Source of the DNA: Methylopila jiangsuensis
Lineage (GTDB): Bacteria > Pseudomonadota > Alphaproteobacteria > Rhizobiales > Methylopilaceae
Length of the DNA: 64,000 nt
Assembly (NCBI RefSeq): GCF_027922305.1
Contig: NZ_BSFK01000013.1
Span: 1 to 64,000 of the forward strand
Direction of reading: 5' to 3'
This document shows, one piece after another, positions 52,441 through 62,350 of the stretch. Position numbers and translations under genes: made by a program. The notes beneath the pieces were generated by a model. That model did not search any database and was not told the DNA's origin. It saw only the letters and a program-made list of their open reading frames with translations. The number at the start of each line of letters is the position of its first letter. The stretch's first letter is position 1.

Positions 52441-54543
52441 TCACCCCGCCCGCAGCAGGCGCACGGCGGCGTCGCGCTCGAACAGGTGGAGCAGCAGCCG
52501 CAGGGCCTCGCCCCGTTCGCCGGCGAGGTTGGGGTCGGTGGCGAGGATCAGCCCCGCGTCCTGATGGGCGATGCGCGCCAGCTCGCCATGGACCTCCATG
52601 CGGGCGAAGCGGAACACGGCCATGCCACTCTGGCGCGCGCCCAGCACCTCGCCCTCGCCGCGCAGCTCAAGATCCTTCTCGGCGATGACGAAGCCGTCGT
52701 CGGTGTCGCGCAGGGTCTCGAGCCGCGCCTTCGCGGTCTCGCCCAGCGGCCCCTTCCACAGCAGCAGGCAGGTGGAGCGTTCCGCGCCGCGCCCGACCCG
52801 GCCGCGAAGCTGGTGCAGCTGCGCGAGGCCGAAGCGCTCGGCGTGCTCTATCACCATGATGGTGGCTTCGGGCACGTTGACGCCCACCTCGATCACGGTG
52901 GTCGCGACCAGAATGGAGGAGCGGCCCTCCACGAAGGCCGCGACGGCGGAGTCCTTTTCCGCCGCCTTCATCTTGCCGTGCACCAGCCCGACGCGTCCGG
53001 GGAAGGCGTCAGACAGCTCGGCGAAACGGTCCTGCGCCGCCGCCACGTCCAGCGTCTCCGACTGCTCCACCAGCGGGCAGACCCAGTAGACCCGCGCGCC
53101 GGCGTCGATCGCCCGGCCGATGGCGGCGATCGTCTCCTCCAGCCGGTCGAGGCTGACGAGCCGGGTGTCGATGGGCGTGCGGCCCGGCGGCTTCTCGTCG
53201 AGCGCGGACTGGTCCATGTCGCCAAAGGCGGTGAGCGCCAGCGTTCGGGGAATGGGCGTCGCGGTCATCACCAGCACGTCCACGGCGGCGCCCTTGGCGG
53301 CCAGCGCCAGCCGCTGCCGCACGCCGAACTTGTGCTGCTCGTCCATCACCGCGAGCGCCAGATCCCGGAAGGCCACGTCGTCCTGGAACAGCGCGTGGGT
53401 GCCGATCAGCAGGTCGATCTGGCCGGCCGCGAGGCGCTCCAGCACGGCGGCGCGCTCGCGGCCCTTCTCGCGCCCCGTAAGCAGGCCGAGCCGCACGCCC
53501 GCCTTCTCCGCCAGCGGCTCCAGCGTGGCGAGATGCTGGCGGGCGAGGATTTCGGTCGGCGCCATCAGCGCGGCCTGCCGCCCGGCTTCGATCACCACCG
53601 CGGCGGCCAGCAGCGCCACCACCGTCTTGCCCGAGCCCACGTCGCCCTGCAGCAGCCGCAGCATGCGGGCGTCGGCGGCGAGGTCGGCGCGGATGGCGTC
53701 TAGCGCCCGCTCCTGCGCGCCCGTGAGCTGGAACGGCAGCGCGGCGAGCACGGCGCGCGTCACCCGGTCGTCGCCGACGCTGGCGCGGCCCCTGGCGCGC
53801 TTCATGTGGGCGCGCACCAGCTGCAGCGCGAGCTGGTTCGCGAACAGCTCGTCGTAGGCGAGGCGGGTCAGAGCCGGGCCTTCGGGCGCAAGCTCCTCCG
53901 GCCGGGCCGGCCGGTGCAGGGCGTTGAGGCTGGCGGCGAAGCCCGCGAAGCCGCGCTGGGCGAGGAAGGCGCCGTCCAGCCATTCGGGCAGGGCGGGCAG
54001 CCGCTCCAGCGCCGCGCGGGCGAGGCGGCTGATCAGGTTGTGCGTCAGCCCTTCCACCAGCGGATAGGTCGGCTCCACCGGCGGCAGCCGGGCGAGCCCG
54101 TCCGCGTCGAGCACATGGGCGGGATGGACCATCTGCGGCATGCCGTCGAACATCTCGGGCGCGCCGGCGATCCAGCGGGTGGCGCCCACGGGCAGCAGAT
54201 GCTCGAGGAGAGGCGCCTTGGCGCGGAAGAACACCAGCGTCATGGCGCCGGTGCCGTCCGCCACCACCACCCGGTAGGGCGCGCGCGGGCTGCGCGGCGG
54301 CTGGTGGCGCTCCACCACCGCCTCCACCAGCGTGGTCTCGCCGGGGCGCATGTCGGCGATGGTCGAGCGCGTGCGCCGGTCCACGCCGCCGGTCGGCGCA
54401 TGGAACAGCACGTCGATCACCCGCGGGACGTCGCCGCCGGGGGGCGCGCCGAGCAGGCGCGTCAGCGCCTTCGCGACCTTGGGGCCGACGCCGGGCAGGG
54501 CGGTCGCTTCCGCGAACAGGGGATCGAGGCGGGAGTCGCGCAT
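52441..54543 (-). CDS. recG: ATP-dependent DNA helicase RecG
   Basis: RecG regresses stalled forks and processes Holliday junctions. The 700-residue protein has an N-terminal wedge/OB region (FHAPTGGVDRRTR, TLVFFRAKAPLLEHLLPVG), then helicase motifs: LLQGDVGSGKTVVALLA (Walker A), VMDEQHKFGVRQR (DEQH box), MTATPIPRTLALT (motif III), and motifs V-VI (ATTVIEVGVNVPEATIMVIEHAERFGLAQLHQLRGRVGRG). It is convergent with glnE, 24 bases apart. Confidence 0.96.
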   Translation of the reverse strand: MRDSRLDPLFAEATALPGVGPKVAKALTRLLGAPPGGDVPRVIDVLFHAPTGGVDRRTRSTIADMRPGETTLVEAVVERHQPPRSPRAPYRVVVADGTGAMTLVFFRAKAPLLEHLLPVGATRWIAGAPEMFDGMPQMVHPAHVLDADGLARLPPVEPTYPLVEGLTHNLISRLARAALERLPALPEWLDGAFLAQRGFAGFAASLNALHRPARPEELAPEGPALTRLAYDELFANQLALQLVRAHMKRARGRASVGDDRVTRAVLAALPFQLTGAQERALDAIRADLAADARMLRLLQGDVGSGKTVVALLAAAVVIEAGRQAALMAPTEILARQHLATLEPLAEKAGVRLGLLTGREKGRERAAVLERLAAGQIDLLIGTHALFQDDVAFRDLALAVMDEQHKFGVRQRLALAAKGAAVDVLVMTATPIPRTLALTAFGDMDQSALDEKPPGRTPIDTRLVSLDRLEETIAAIGRAIDAGARVYWVCPLVEQSETLDVAAAQDRFAELSDAFPGRVGLVHGKMKAAEKDSAVAAFVEGRSSILVATTVIEVGVNVPEATIMVIEHAERFGLAQLHQLRGRVGRGAERSTCLLLWKGPLGETAKARLETLRDTDDGFVIAEKDLELRGEGEVLGARQSGMAVFRFARMEVHGELARIAHQDAGLILATDPNLAGERGEALRLLLHLFERDAAVRLLRAG

Positions 54544-54646
54544 GGCGCTAATGGAGGCGCCGCGCCGCCCGGAGGCAAGAGGCTGGATGCGCGCGACGGC
54601 CCCGCGTCGTGGAAACGCCGGGCCGTCGCGGCGGGTCGGGCGAGCG

Positions 54647-55447
54647 TCAGAACCGGTAGCTGACGCCGGTGAGCACGGTGTGGGTCTTGGTGTCCACCCT
54701 GGCCTTCATGCCGGCGGCGTCCCAGCCGTAGGTCTTGGAGCCGAAGTCGGCGTAGCGGTATTCGGCGTGGACGCGCCAGTTGTCGGTGAGCGCGGCCTCG
54801 ACGCCGCCGCCCACCGTCCAGCCGACGCGGGTCTTGGATTTGGAGACCGAGCCGGAGACGCCGCCGTTGTCGTAGAAGCCGGAGACCTGCTCGCGCAGCA
54901 GCGCCAGGCCGCCGGTGGCGTAAAGCAGCACGGAATCGGTGGCGAGATAGCCGACGCGGGCGCGGATCGTGCCGTCCCAGGTGTGCTTCACCCGCGCGCC
55001 GCCGGAGGCGATGAAGGAGCCGTCGAAGCCGGCGAGCGTCGGAATGGCGACGGGCGAGGACACGGCGTAGGATGAGCTGTCCTTGCCCCACGCCGCGTCG
55101 GCGAGGACGCCGACCACGATCGAGGACGAGGCCTGATAGTCGTAGCCGAGGCGCACGCCGCCGGTGAAGCTGTCGACGTCGAAGGAGTGGCCGGCCGAGC
55201 CTGGATTGAACGCCACGGCCGCCGCGGTGACCGTGCTCACCGGCGTGGTCGGCGTCAGCGGAACCCTGTCGAAGCGGGCCTCGCCGTTCACGTCGCCCCA
55301 GCGGTAGCCGCCCTGCACGCCCACATGGAACCCGGTCCAGCTCGGGGCTTCGGCGTAAGCGGCGCCGAGGTCGGCGGCGGAGGCCGACGCGATGTCGAAA
55401 AGAGTGAGCGTCGCAAGCGCGGCGACGGCTGCGGTTGTTCTGGTCAT
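54647..55447 (-). CDS. Outer-membrane beta-barrel protein (Omp25/Omp31-like)
   Basis: A 266-residue protein with signal peptide (MTRTTAAVAALATLTLFDIASASAADL). It has SWTGFHVGVQGGYRWGDVNG, GVRLGYDYQASSSIVVG, TIRARVGYLATDSVLLYATGGLA and WRVHAEYRYADFG, and ends in SYRF with the terminal aromatic residue used by the barrel-assembly machinery. This is the small alphaproteobacterial Omp25/31 eight-stranded type, probably structural. Confidence 0.88.
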   Translation of the reverse strand: MTRTTAAVAALATLTLFDIASASAADLGAAYAEAPSWTGFHVGVQGGYRWGDVNGEARFDRVPLTPTTPVSTVTAAAVAFNPGSAGHSFDVDSFTGGVRLGYDYQASSSIVVGVLADAAWGKDSSSYAVSSPVAIPTLAGFDGSFIASGGARVKHTWDGTIRARVGYLATDSVLLYATGGLALLREQVSGFYDNGGVSGSVSKSKTRVGWTVGGGVEAALTDNWRVHAEYRYADFGSKTYGWDAAGMKARVDTKTHTVLTGVSYRF

Positions 55448-55574
55448 GTCCGGTCGTTCCCCAAGCGCCGGATGCGGCGGCGCGGAGTAACGATCGACGA
55501 ACGTGCTTAATCAAAGGTTAACGACAAGGCGTCGGCGGGTGAAGTGCGAGTCTTGTGACAGTATTGGGCTTCAG

Positions 55575-56866
55575 TTATGGCGCCAAAATCGAGAGCGTTT
55601 CCTCGAATTTGCCGTGTCCGGCTGGTATATGGTCCACGCGCACCAGTTCGGCCTCCAGCGAGGGGTCGAAGCGCTCCCGCACGAAGGCTGCGGCGCCCTC
55701 GGCGTCCACTGGCCGGTCGGACGCGGCCACGTAGCGGATTTCGATCCGGTCGAGGGCGGTCTGGACGAGCTGGATCTGGCGGTAGTCGATGAAGGCGCGG
55801 AAGCCGGAGGCGTTGGCGTAGGGCGCGAGCACGCGGCCGTCGGCGAGGTGGAACAGGTTGCGCGCGCGCCCGACCACGGCGCGCAGCGAGCCCAGCGACC
55901 GGCCGCAGGGCGCCGTCTCCGGGCCGCGGATCGCGTAGTCGCCGATGGCGTAGCGGATCATGGGCATGGCGTAGGCGTAGAGCGGGGTGACGACCACGCG
56001 GCCGAGCTCGCCTTCGGCGGCGGGCGCTCCGTCGTCCCGCAGCACCTCCACCCGCATGGTCTCGTCGCAGCTGTGCATCAGCCCGCAATCCGGGCACTGC
56101 GCGGCGATCAGCCCGGTCTCCGAGGCGCCGTAGAGGTCGAGGACGTCGCAGCGGAACGCGCGCCGCGCCGCCGCCCGCGCCTCGGGCGTCATGGCCGTGC
56201 CGGTGGAGAGGATGCGCTCGAAGCGCAGCGGCGCGTCGCGGCGCGCGGCCTCCTCCGCCAGCGCCTGAAGATGCGCGCCGCCGCGGGCGAACAGATAGGC
56301 CGGGCGGACCCGCGCCAGCCAGTCCACCTGGGCGCCGATGTCGGCGATCAGCTCCAGAACGTGGCGGGTGGAATCCGGGCGACCGATGCGCCAGCCGCCC
56401 CGCGTCGACCCGCGCTCCCGCATGGACGGCTCGTAGGTGGACATGAAGCTGGCGAGGCTCTTCGCGCCGTCGAGGCGCCACCAGTCATAGGCCCGGTCGC
56501 TCTGGGCGGCGGAGGCCACGTCCAGCAGGCGTTCGTGCCGGTAGGTCAGCGGGCGGCCGTGGAGCCGGACGTGGAGCCGGTCTCCACCGGGCCGCAGAAC
56601 GGCGGAACGGCGTCCGCGAACACGGCCTCGGGAGCGTCTTGCAGGTCGGCCCACGTGAGGAGCGGCAGCCTGAGCCAGTCGGCGTCGCAGGCCCCGGACA
56701 GGCGGCGTCCGCGCAGCCGCGCGCCATAGGCGCGGGTGTGGGCCGCCGCATGGGCCAGAAGCTTCGCCGCGAGCCCGCCCTGATAGGCGGCGAGCTCCGC
56801 GCGCGGCAGGCGTTCGGTGGCGTCGAGCGCGGCGCGAAACTTGAGGACCAGATCTTCGATCGCCAT
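55575..56866 (-). pseudogene. PaaK-like adenylate-forming ligase disrupted by a frameshift
   Basis: The N-terminal 100 or so residues (MAIEDLVLKFRAAL... to ETGSTSGSTAAR-stop) and the C-terminal part (RPLTYRHERLLDVAS... to EETLSILAP) lie in different frames. They join exactly at the ATP/AMP-binding loop: ETGSTSGST then GRPLTY. Restoring one G in ACGGCCGCC (about 56551-56560) gives a continuous protein of about 430 residues, the size of PaaK/phenylacetate-CoA ligase relatives, with LDLYGASETGLIA and MIRYAIGDYAIRG. The C-terminal CDCGLMH-like PDCGLMHSCDE hints at a metal site. The substrate is unknown; such proteins often activate unusual acids. As read, the gene is inactive. Confidence 0.82.
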
Positions 56867-56992
56867 GGCGCGCGGGCTCGCTGAACTCGACGGCCGCCAG
56901 ATCACGGCGCGCCGCCGCCGCGCGCAAGGGAAAACGCGGCGAACGACGGATTTTGAGCCGCGCCGGCTAGAGACTTCGCGGCGCCGGCTCCT

Positions 56993-57946
56993 ATGTCGCG
57001 AACGATGAGCCCCATCTCCGCCCTCAAGGCCGCCTGCCTCTCGGCCCTCTTCGCCCTGTCGCCCGCAGCCGTGCGGGCGAACGACATCGTCGGCGGGCTG
57101 GTGGAGCGCCGCCTGCTCACCCACAGCGAGGCGCTCGGGCGCGACATCGCTTACAGCCTGTACCGCCCGGCCGCCGAGCCCCGCGACGGCGAGACATGGC
57201 CGACGCTGTTCCTGCTGGAGGGGCGGCCGAGCGAGACCGACTGGCTCGATCAGGGCGACGTGCAGAACATCCTCGACCGCGCCATCGCGGACGGCGTGAT
57301 CCCGCCGATGCTGGTGGTGATGCCGGTCGCGCCCCACAGCTGGTACGTGGACAATCCGGACCCCGGCGGGCAGGGGCGCATGAAGACGGCCATCGCCCGC
57401 GACCTGCGTTCCGCGCTGGAGCGGCGCTTCCCGCTCGCCCGCTGCCGCGAGGCCCGCGCCGTCGCGGGGCTGTCCATGGGCGGCTACGGCGCGCTGCTGT
57501 TCGCCCTCGACGAGCCGGATGTGTTCGGCGCTGGCGTCAGCCTGTCGGGAGCGATCGCGCCGCCGATGGCGGCGGAGGACGAGGCGCGCGCCGTCCGCGC
57601 CGACCGGTTCTACGACCGGGCGTTCGGCGCGCCGCTGGCGCGGGAGCGCTTCAACGCCTGGAACCTGTTCGGCAAGGCCGAGGCGTTGCGGCAGGCGCGG
57701 GAGACACCCGCGATCTTCCTTGCGATCGGCGACCGCGACCGGGCGGGGCTGCTGCAGAGCACGGCGCTTCTCCACGCGCAGCTTGCGCGCGCGGGGGTCG
57801 ACAGCTCGCTTCGGGTCGGCCCGGGCGGGCACGACTGGGAGGTCTGGAAGCGGGATCTCGCCGCGGCGCTGGAATGGCTCGGCCCGCGGCTCGATCCCGG
57901 CTGCGGCGGCGAGATCGCCTCCCATGAGGGCGCCGCCCTGCGCTGA
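56993..57946 (+). CDS. Secreted alpha/beta-hydrolase esterase, paralogue 1
   Basis: A 317-residue protein with signal peptide (ISALKAACLSALFALSPAAVRA) and an esterase D/mycolyltransferase-like fold. The nucleophile elbow is VAGLSMGGYGALLFA; a late Asp (IGDRDRAG) and His (GGHDWEVW) complete the triad. The oxyanion segment reads FLLEGRPSETDW, whereas the neighbour has the usual YLLHGGGPGEADW. The clear paralogue at 58047 indicates tandem duplication. The start is ATG at 56993; ATG at 57005 is possible. Substrate unknown. Confidence 0.82.
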   Translation: MSRTMSPISALKAACLSALFALSPAAVRANDIVGGLVERRLLTHSEALGRDIAYSLYRPAAEPRDGETWPTLFLLEGRPSETDWLDQGDVQNILDRAIADGVIPPMLVVMPVAPHSWYVDNPDPGGQGRMKTAIARDLRSALERRFPLARCREARAVAGLSMGGYGALLFALDEPDVFGAGVSLSGAIAPPMAAEDEARAVRADRFYDRAFGAPLARERFNAWNLFGKAEALRQARETPAIFLAIGDRDRAGLLQSTALLHAQLARAGVDSSLRVGPGGHDWEVWKRDLAAALEWLGPRLDPGCGGEIASHEGAALR

Positions 57947-58046
57947 GCGCCCAGCTTTCGGGCGTGACGCTGTGTGCGTCGCAGCGTAACGTTTCCGTTA
58001 CGGCCGCGCACGGCGCGCGGCCCTGATCGCGCCCGCGAGCCACGCC

Positions 58047-58982
58047 ATGACGCCGCAGCTCAGCCTTCTCGCCAGCCTTGTCGCCGCCTCCGTTCTCAGT
58101 TTCGGGGCCGCCCCCGCGGCGTCCGGCGTGGTGGAGCGCAACCTGACCGCCCCGAGCCCGGCGCTGGGCAAGCCCATCCGCTACAGCCTCTATCGCCCGG
58201 CGACGCCGCCGACGCTCGGCCAGCGCTGGCCGGTGCTCTACCTGCTGCATGGCGGCGGGCCGGGCGAGGCGGACTGGCTGGACGCCGGCGGTCTCGCCGC
58301 CACCATGGACCGCGCGATTTCGGACGGCCGCATGCCGCCCACGGTGGTGGTGATGCCCCAGGCCGGCAACAGCTGGTACGTGGACAACACCGACATCGGC
58401 GGCGAGGGCGCCATGGAGACCGCGCTGACCCGCGATCTGGTCGCCGCCATCGACGCCCGTCTGCCCACCGCCGCCTGCCGCGAGGGCCGCGCGGTGGCGG
58501 GCCTCTCCATGGGCGGCTACGGCGCGCTGCTGTTCGCCTTCGACAAGCCGGGCCGGTACGGCTACGCCATCAGCCTGTCCGGCTCCATCACCCAGCCGAT
58601 CGCGCCGCAGATGACCCAGCGGCTGAAGCGCGCCCGCACCTTCTACGACGGCGCCTTCGGCGCGCCGTTCGACGTGAAGCGCTTCAACCGCTGGAACCTG
58701 TTCCCCAAGGCGCGGCGGCTCGCCCTGCGCCGCCACAAGCCGGATGTGTATCTGAACGCCGGCGACAGGGACCCCGGCGGAATCGTGCAGGGCTCCACCG
58801 AGATGCATCTGGCGCTGCTGCGTGCAGGGGTGGACAGCAAGCTCACGGTGGCGCCGGGCCGGCATGAATGGGCGCTGTGGCGGCGGGAGCTCGGCCCGGC
58901 GCTGGATTGGCTCGGAACCCGCATCGACCCGACCTGCGGCGCGTCCGGCGTGGCGGCGGCGCCGACCACCTCGACCCAGTGA
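58047..58982 (+). CDS. Secreted alpha/beta-hydrolase esterase, paralogue 2
   Basis: A 311-residue protein with signal peptide (LASLVAASVLSFGAAPAASG) and complete esterase motifs: YLLHGGGPGEADWLD (oxyanion hole), VAGLSMGGYGALLFAFD (Ser), NAGDRDPGG (Asp) and PGRHEWALW (His). It aligns along its length with the gene 100 bases upstream, including MPQAGNSWYVDN against MPVAPHSWYVDN. Relatives include feruloyl/acetyl esterases and trehalose mycolyltransferase-like hydrolases, so a surface ester or glycan ester is the likely substrate. Confidence 0.85.
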   Translation: MTPQLSLLASLVAASVLSFGAAPAASGVVERNLTAPSPALGKPIRYSLYRPATPPTLGQRWPVLYLLHGGGPGEADWLDAGGLAATMDRAISDGRMPPTVVVMPQAGNSWYVDNTDIGGEGAMETALTRDLVAAIDARLPTAACREGRAVAGLSMGGYGALLFAFDKPGRYGYAISLSGSITQPIAPQMTQRLKRARTFYDGAFGAPFDVKRFNRWNLFPKARRLALRRHKPDVYLNAGDRDPGGIVQGSTEMHLALLRAGVDSKLTVAPGRHEWALWRRELGPALDWLGTRIDPTCGASGVAAAPTTSTQ

Positions 58983-59144
58983 GCGCGCCGGCGCTGGCGA
59001 CAGGTGTTCCGTGCGGAGAGGATTGAGCTTCAGGCCTCCGCGCGGGAGCGCTCCGGGCCGGTCGGCGCGCCCGCGAAAACGCGAAGGCCCGCCGGTCCGC
59101 CTGGAGGAGCGGAGCGGCGGGCCTCGTCGCCTACCGGAGAACCC

Positions 59145-59825
59145 TCAGAACCGGTAGGTCACGCCGGCGCCCACGACCCAGGGGTTGATCTTGGCCTTGC
59201 CGCGGATCGAGCCGCCGCCGGCGGTGGCGATGTCGATCTTCGGGCGCATGTGGATGTACTTGACGTCGAAGTTCACGCCCCAGTGCTCGTCGATCATGTA
59301 GTCGAAGCCCACCTGCGCGGCCGGGCCGACCGAGTTCTTCAGCTTCACCTTGCGCACGACGCCGCCGGCGGCGTCCTCGCCGAAGAAGATCGAGTAGTTG
59401 AGGCCGACGCCCACATAGGGCTTGAACGCGCCGAAATTGGTGAAGTGGTACTGGGCCATCACCGTCGCCGGCAGCACCCACGTGTCGCCCACGTTCACGC
59501 CTCTCAGCGCGCCGCGGCCCTTGATGGCGTGGGTGCTGACGCAGCAGATGGTCTCCACCGCGAAGTTCGGCGTGAAGAAGTAGCTGAGGTCCACCTCCGG
59601 CATCACCCGGCTCGACACATGGGCGCTGCCCGGCGTGTTGAACTTGGCCGACGAGTTGGGCAGCACGGCGATGGCGCGGGCGCGCAGCATGAAGCCGGTG
59701 AAGGGCTCCGCCGGAACCGAGACCGCCTGCGCGGGTTCGTCGATCGGCGCGTCCGCGGCGTAGGCGGCGGGCGCAAGGGCGGCGGAGGCGGCGAGAACGA
59801 GCGCCGCGGCTCTCAGAGCGGTCAT
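59145..59825 (-). CDS. ompW: OmpW family outer-membrane protein
   Basis: A 226-residue protein with signal peptide ([25 protein letters not shown]). OmpW features are [67 protein letters not shown] and the terminal VGAGVTYRF. It is an eight-stranded barrel with a hydrophobic channel for small nonpolar molecules. It lies 56 bases downstream of the universal stress protein gene on the same strand and could share its FNR-type control, since ompW genes are often oxygen-regulated. Confidence 0.92.
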   Translation of the reverse strand: MTALRAAALVLAASAALAPAAYAADAPIDEPAQAVSVPAEPFTGFMLRARAIAVLPNSSAKFNTPGSAHVSSRVMPEVDLSYFFTPNFAVETICCVSTHAIKGRGALRGVNVGDTWVLPATVMAQYHFTNFGAFKPYVGVGLNYSIFFGEDAAGGVVRKVKLKNSVGPAAQVGFDYMIDEHWGVNFDVKYIHMRPKIDIATAGGGSIRGKAKINPWVVGAGVTYRF

Positions 59826-59881
59826 TTCAGGAAACTCCCCGTGGAACGGTCGGCCGCCGCAAGGCGCGCGGCGGCGCAAGG

Positions 59882-60724
59882 TCAGTGCGACATCAGCAGG
59901 CAGATGTCGGAGGTCTCGAGCAGGTCGCGGGTCGCGCCGCCGAAGAACCACTCGCGCGTCCGGCTGTGCCCGTAGGCGCCGGAGACGATGAGGTCCGCCC
60001 CGAAGTCGGACGCCACGTCGAGCAGCTCCTGCGCGATGGAGTTCAGCTCCCCGGTGCGCAGCGTGGGGCGGGCGTCCACCTGGTGGAGGCGGAGATAGGA
60101 GGCCACGTCCTCGGCGCTTTCGTCGCGGAAGGTCTCGCCCGCCGCCACCACCAGCACCTCGTCGGCGGCCTTCAGCACGGGCAGCGCGTCGCGCACCGCG
60201 CGCCGGGCCTCGCGCGTGTCCTTCCACGCCACCACCACCCGGCGGCCGAGAAGCTCGTCGCGCTCCGGCGGCACGACCAGGATCGGCCGTCCGGCCTCCA
60301 GCGCCACATAGCCGGGGGACACGCCGAGCGCCGGATCGACCACGTCGTAGGTGGCGCGGCGGCCCAGCACGATCAGGTCCGCCGAACGGGCGGCCTGCAC
60401 CAGATGGCGATCCGGATCGGCCATGTCCGAGGTCCAGCGCACGTCGTTGCGGCCGGCGGTCGCCTGATCGAAGGCGCGCTTGGCGGCGGCGATGTCGTCC
60501 TCGACGCGCTTGCGCTCCTCGTCGGCGGCGAACACTGTGACATTAGGCGTCATGTCGCCGTAGACCGGCGTCAGCATGGCCTGGGCGGCGGCGCCGGTGA
60601 GGCGGGCGCCGAAACGGTCCGCCAGTCCGAGAGCGAGCCTGGCGCGGTTGAGCGCGTAGGGGCCGAGGTCCATATGGACCAGCACGCTCGCAAGCCCCGG
60701 TATGCCGTTCGATGCGTAAGCCAT
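59882..60724 (-). CDS. Universal stress protein with two tandem Usp domains
   Basis: A 280-residue protein with two UspA folds: residues about 10-150 ([36 protein letters not shown]) and 155-280 ([50 protein letters not shown]). The second carries the ATP-binding G-x2-G-x9-G-type signature. Such proteins are commonly induced at low oxygen. A FixK/FNR-type box (60785-60798) lies 61 bases upstream of the ATG, supporting that here. Confidence 0.9.
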   Translation of the reverse strand: MAYASNGIPGLASVLVHMDLGPYALNRARLALGLADRFGARLTGAAAQAMLTPVYGDMTPNVTVFAADEERKRVEDDIAAAKRAFDQATAGRNDVRWTSDMADPDRHLVQAARSADLIVLGRRATYDVVDPALGVSPGYVALEAGRPILVVPPERDELLGRRVVVAWKDTREARRAVRDALPVLKAADEVLVVAAGETFRDESAEDVASYLRLHQVDARPTLRTGELNSIAQELLDVASDFGADLIVSGAYGHSRTREWFFGGATRDLLETSDICLLMSH

Positions 60725-60784
60725 TTCGGCCTCCGTCGCGTTCCGACTGTGGCCAGAGCATGGCGCGGGCCTTGCGGCGGCTCC

Positions 60785-60798
60785 TTGATTTCGGTCAA
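60785..60798. promoter_or_regulatory. FixK/FNR-type box between usp and the FixL-like kinase
   Basis: TTGATTTCGGTCAA matches the symmetric consensus TTGAT-N4-ATCAA at 9 of 10 positions. It is centred in the divergent region and could activate either gene. Confidence 0.7.
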
Positions 60799-60901
60799 GA
60801 ACAGGGATGCGTTTCACAGTGTTCGCCGGGGAAACCGATCTGACGCCGCCCTTTTCTCCCTCCACGTCGCTCGCCCCGCGCGCCGATCGGGCCCGACAGT
60901 C

Positions 60902-62350
60902 ATGCTGACGGCGGCGCCCGATCCGCTGGCGCTGGCGACGCTCGATCCCGAGGGACGGGTGGCGGCCTGGAGCGTCGGCGCCGAGCGCCTGTTCGGATGG
61001 GATGCGGCCGAGGCGGTGGGGCGTGACGTCCGCGCGCTCGGCGCGCCGGCCCATGCGCTGGAGCGGGCGCTGGCCGACGGCCGGTTCGAGGGCGAGGCCG
61101 AGGCGCGGCGCCGGGACGGCTCCGCGGTTCGGGTCCATATGGCGGTGCTGCCGACGCCGGGGCCGGGCGGCTCGCCCATCGGCTTCGCCGCGGCCTTCCG
61201 GCTGTCCGACGCCGGGCTTCCGGCGGAGGTGAGCCGCGCCCATCTGCGCTCGATCCTCGAGACCGTGCCGGACGCCATGATCGTGATCGACGATCAGGCC
61301 CGGATCCGCTCCTTCAGCGCCGCGGCGGTGCGCCAGTTCGGCTACGCCGAGCACGAGGTGGTGGGCCGCAACGTCAGCCTGCTGATGCCGGAGCCCTATC
61401 GCAGCCAGCACGACGGCTACATTTCCCGCTACCTCGCCACCGGCGAGCGCAAGATCATCGGCGTCGGCCGCATCGCGGTGGGCCTGCGCAAGGACGGCAA
61501 CACCTTTCCCATGGAGCTGGCGGTCGGCGAGACCACCTCGTCCGGGCAGCGCTACTTCACCGGCTTCGTGCGCGACCTGACGGAGATCCAGCGCGCCGAG
61601 ACCCGGATGCAGGAGCTGCAGTCCGAGGTGGTCCACATGTCCCGCTTCACCGCGCTCGGCGAGATGGCGTCCACGCTCGCCCACGAGATCAACCAGCCGC
61701 TGACCGCGATCGCGAACTATCTCAAGGGCTGCCGCCGCATCCTCAACCGTATGGAGGGCGACGAGGCCCCGACGCTGCGCGACGCGGTGGGGCAGGCGGC
61801 GGCGCAGGCGCTCCGGGCCGGCGACGTCATCCGTCGCCTGCGGGAGTTCGTGGCCCGCGGCGAGAGCGAGCCCCGGATCGAGAACCTGCCCCGGCTGATC
61901 GAGGAGGCGAGCGCGCTCGCCCTCGTGGGCGCCAAGGAGCAGGGCGTGCGCGTCACCTACAGGCTCGCGCCGGACGCGGCGCTGGCCTTCGCCGACCGCA
62001 TCCAGATCCAGCAGGTGCTGCTGAACCTCATCCGCAACGCGGTGGAGGCCATGCAGGACAGCGAGACCCGCGAACTCACGGTGGAGAGCCTCGCGCTGAA
62101 GCCGGAGCGGCTCGCCATGATCCGCGTCACCGACACGGGGCCCGGCCTCGCCCCGGACGTGGCGGAGCGGCTGTTCCAGCCCTTCGTCACCACCAAGGCG
62201 CAGGGCATGGGGGTGGGACTGTCGATCTGCCGCACGATCGTCGAGGCCCACGGCGGAAAAATCTGGGCGGAGCCGGCGCCGGGCGGCGGGGCGTGCTTCG
62301 CCTTCACGTTAAGGGCCATCGGTCACGAGGAGCTTCGGGATGCGCGCTGA
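60902..62350 (+). CDS. fixL: FixL-like PAS sensor histidine kinase lacking the heme-ligand histidine
   Basis: A 482-residue soluble kinase with two PAS domains (about 1-105 and 120-235) and a FixL-type transmitter: H-box [16 protein letters not shown] with phosphoacceptor His261, N-box [12 protein letters not shown], and G-boxes [12 protein letters not shown] and [18 protein letters not shown]. The second PAS closely follows FixL ([33 protein letters not shown]), but the segment that is DPHIIGIGR in Bradyrhizobium FixL reads ERKIIGVGR here, so the heme-ligand His is Lys184. It may sense something other than heme-bound oxygen. It overlaps fixJ by 11 bases. Confidence 0.88.
   Translation: MLTAAPDPLALATLDPEGRVAAWSVGAERLFGWDAAEAVGRDVRALGAPAHALERALADGRFEGEAEARRRDGSAVRVHMAVLPTPGPGGSPIGFAAAFRLSDAGLPAEVSRAHLRSILETVPDAMIVIDDQARIRSFSAAAVRQFGYAEHEVVGRNVSLLMPEPYRSQHDGYISRYLATGERKIIGVGRIAVGLRKDGNTFPMELAVGETTSSGQRYFTGFVRDLTEIQRAETRMQELQSEVVHMSRFTALGEMASTLAHEINQPLTAIANYLKGCRRILNRMEGDEAPTLRDAVGQAAAQALRAGDVIRRLREFVARGESEPRIENLPRLIEEASALALVGAKEQGVRVTYRLAPDAALAFADRIQIQQVLLNLIRNAVEAMQDSETRELTVESLALKPERLAMIRVTDTGPGLAPDVAERLFQPFVTTKAQGMGVGLSICRTIVEAHGGKIWAEPAPGGGACFAFTLRAIGHEELRDAR

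Noticed and set aside
60902-62350. Assignment as a heme-based oxygen sensor by similarity to FixL
   Set aside because: The proximal histidine position is Lys184, so heme-O2 sensing is not supported; kept only as FixL-like.
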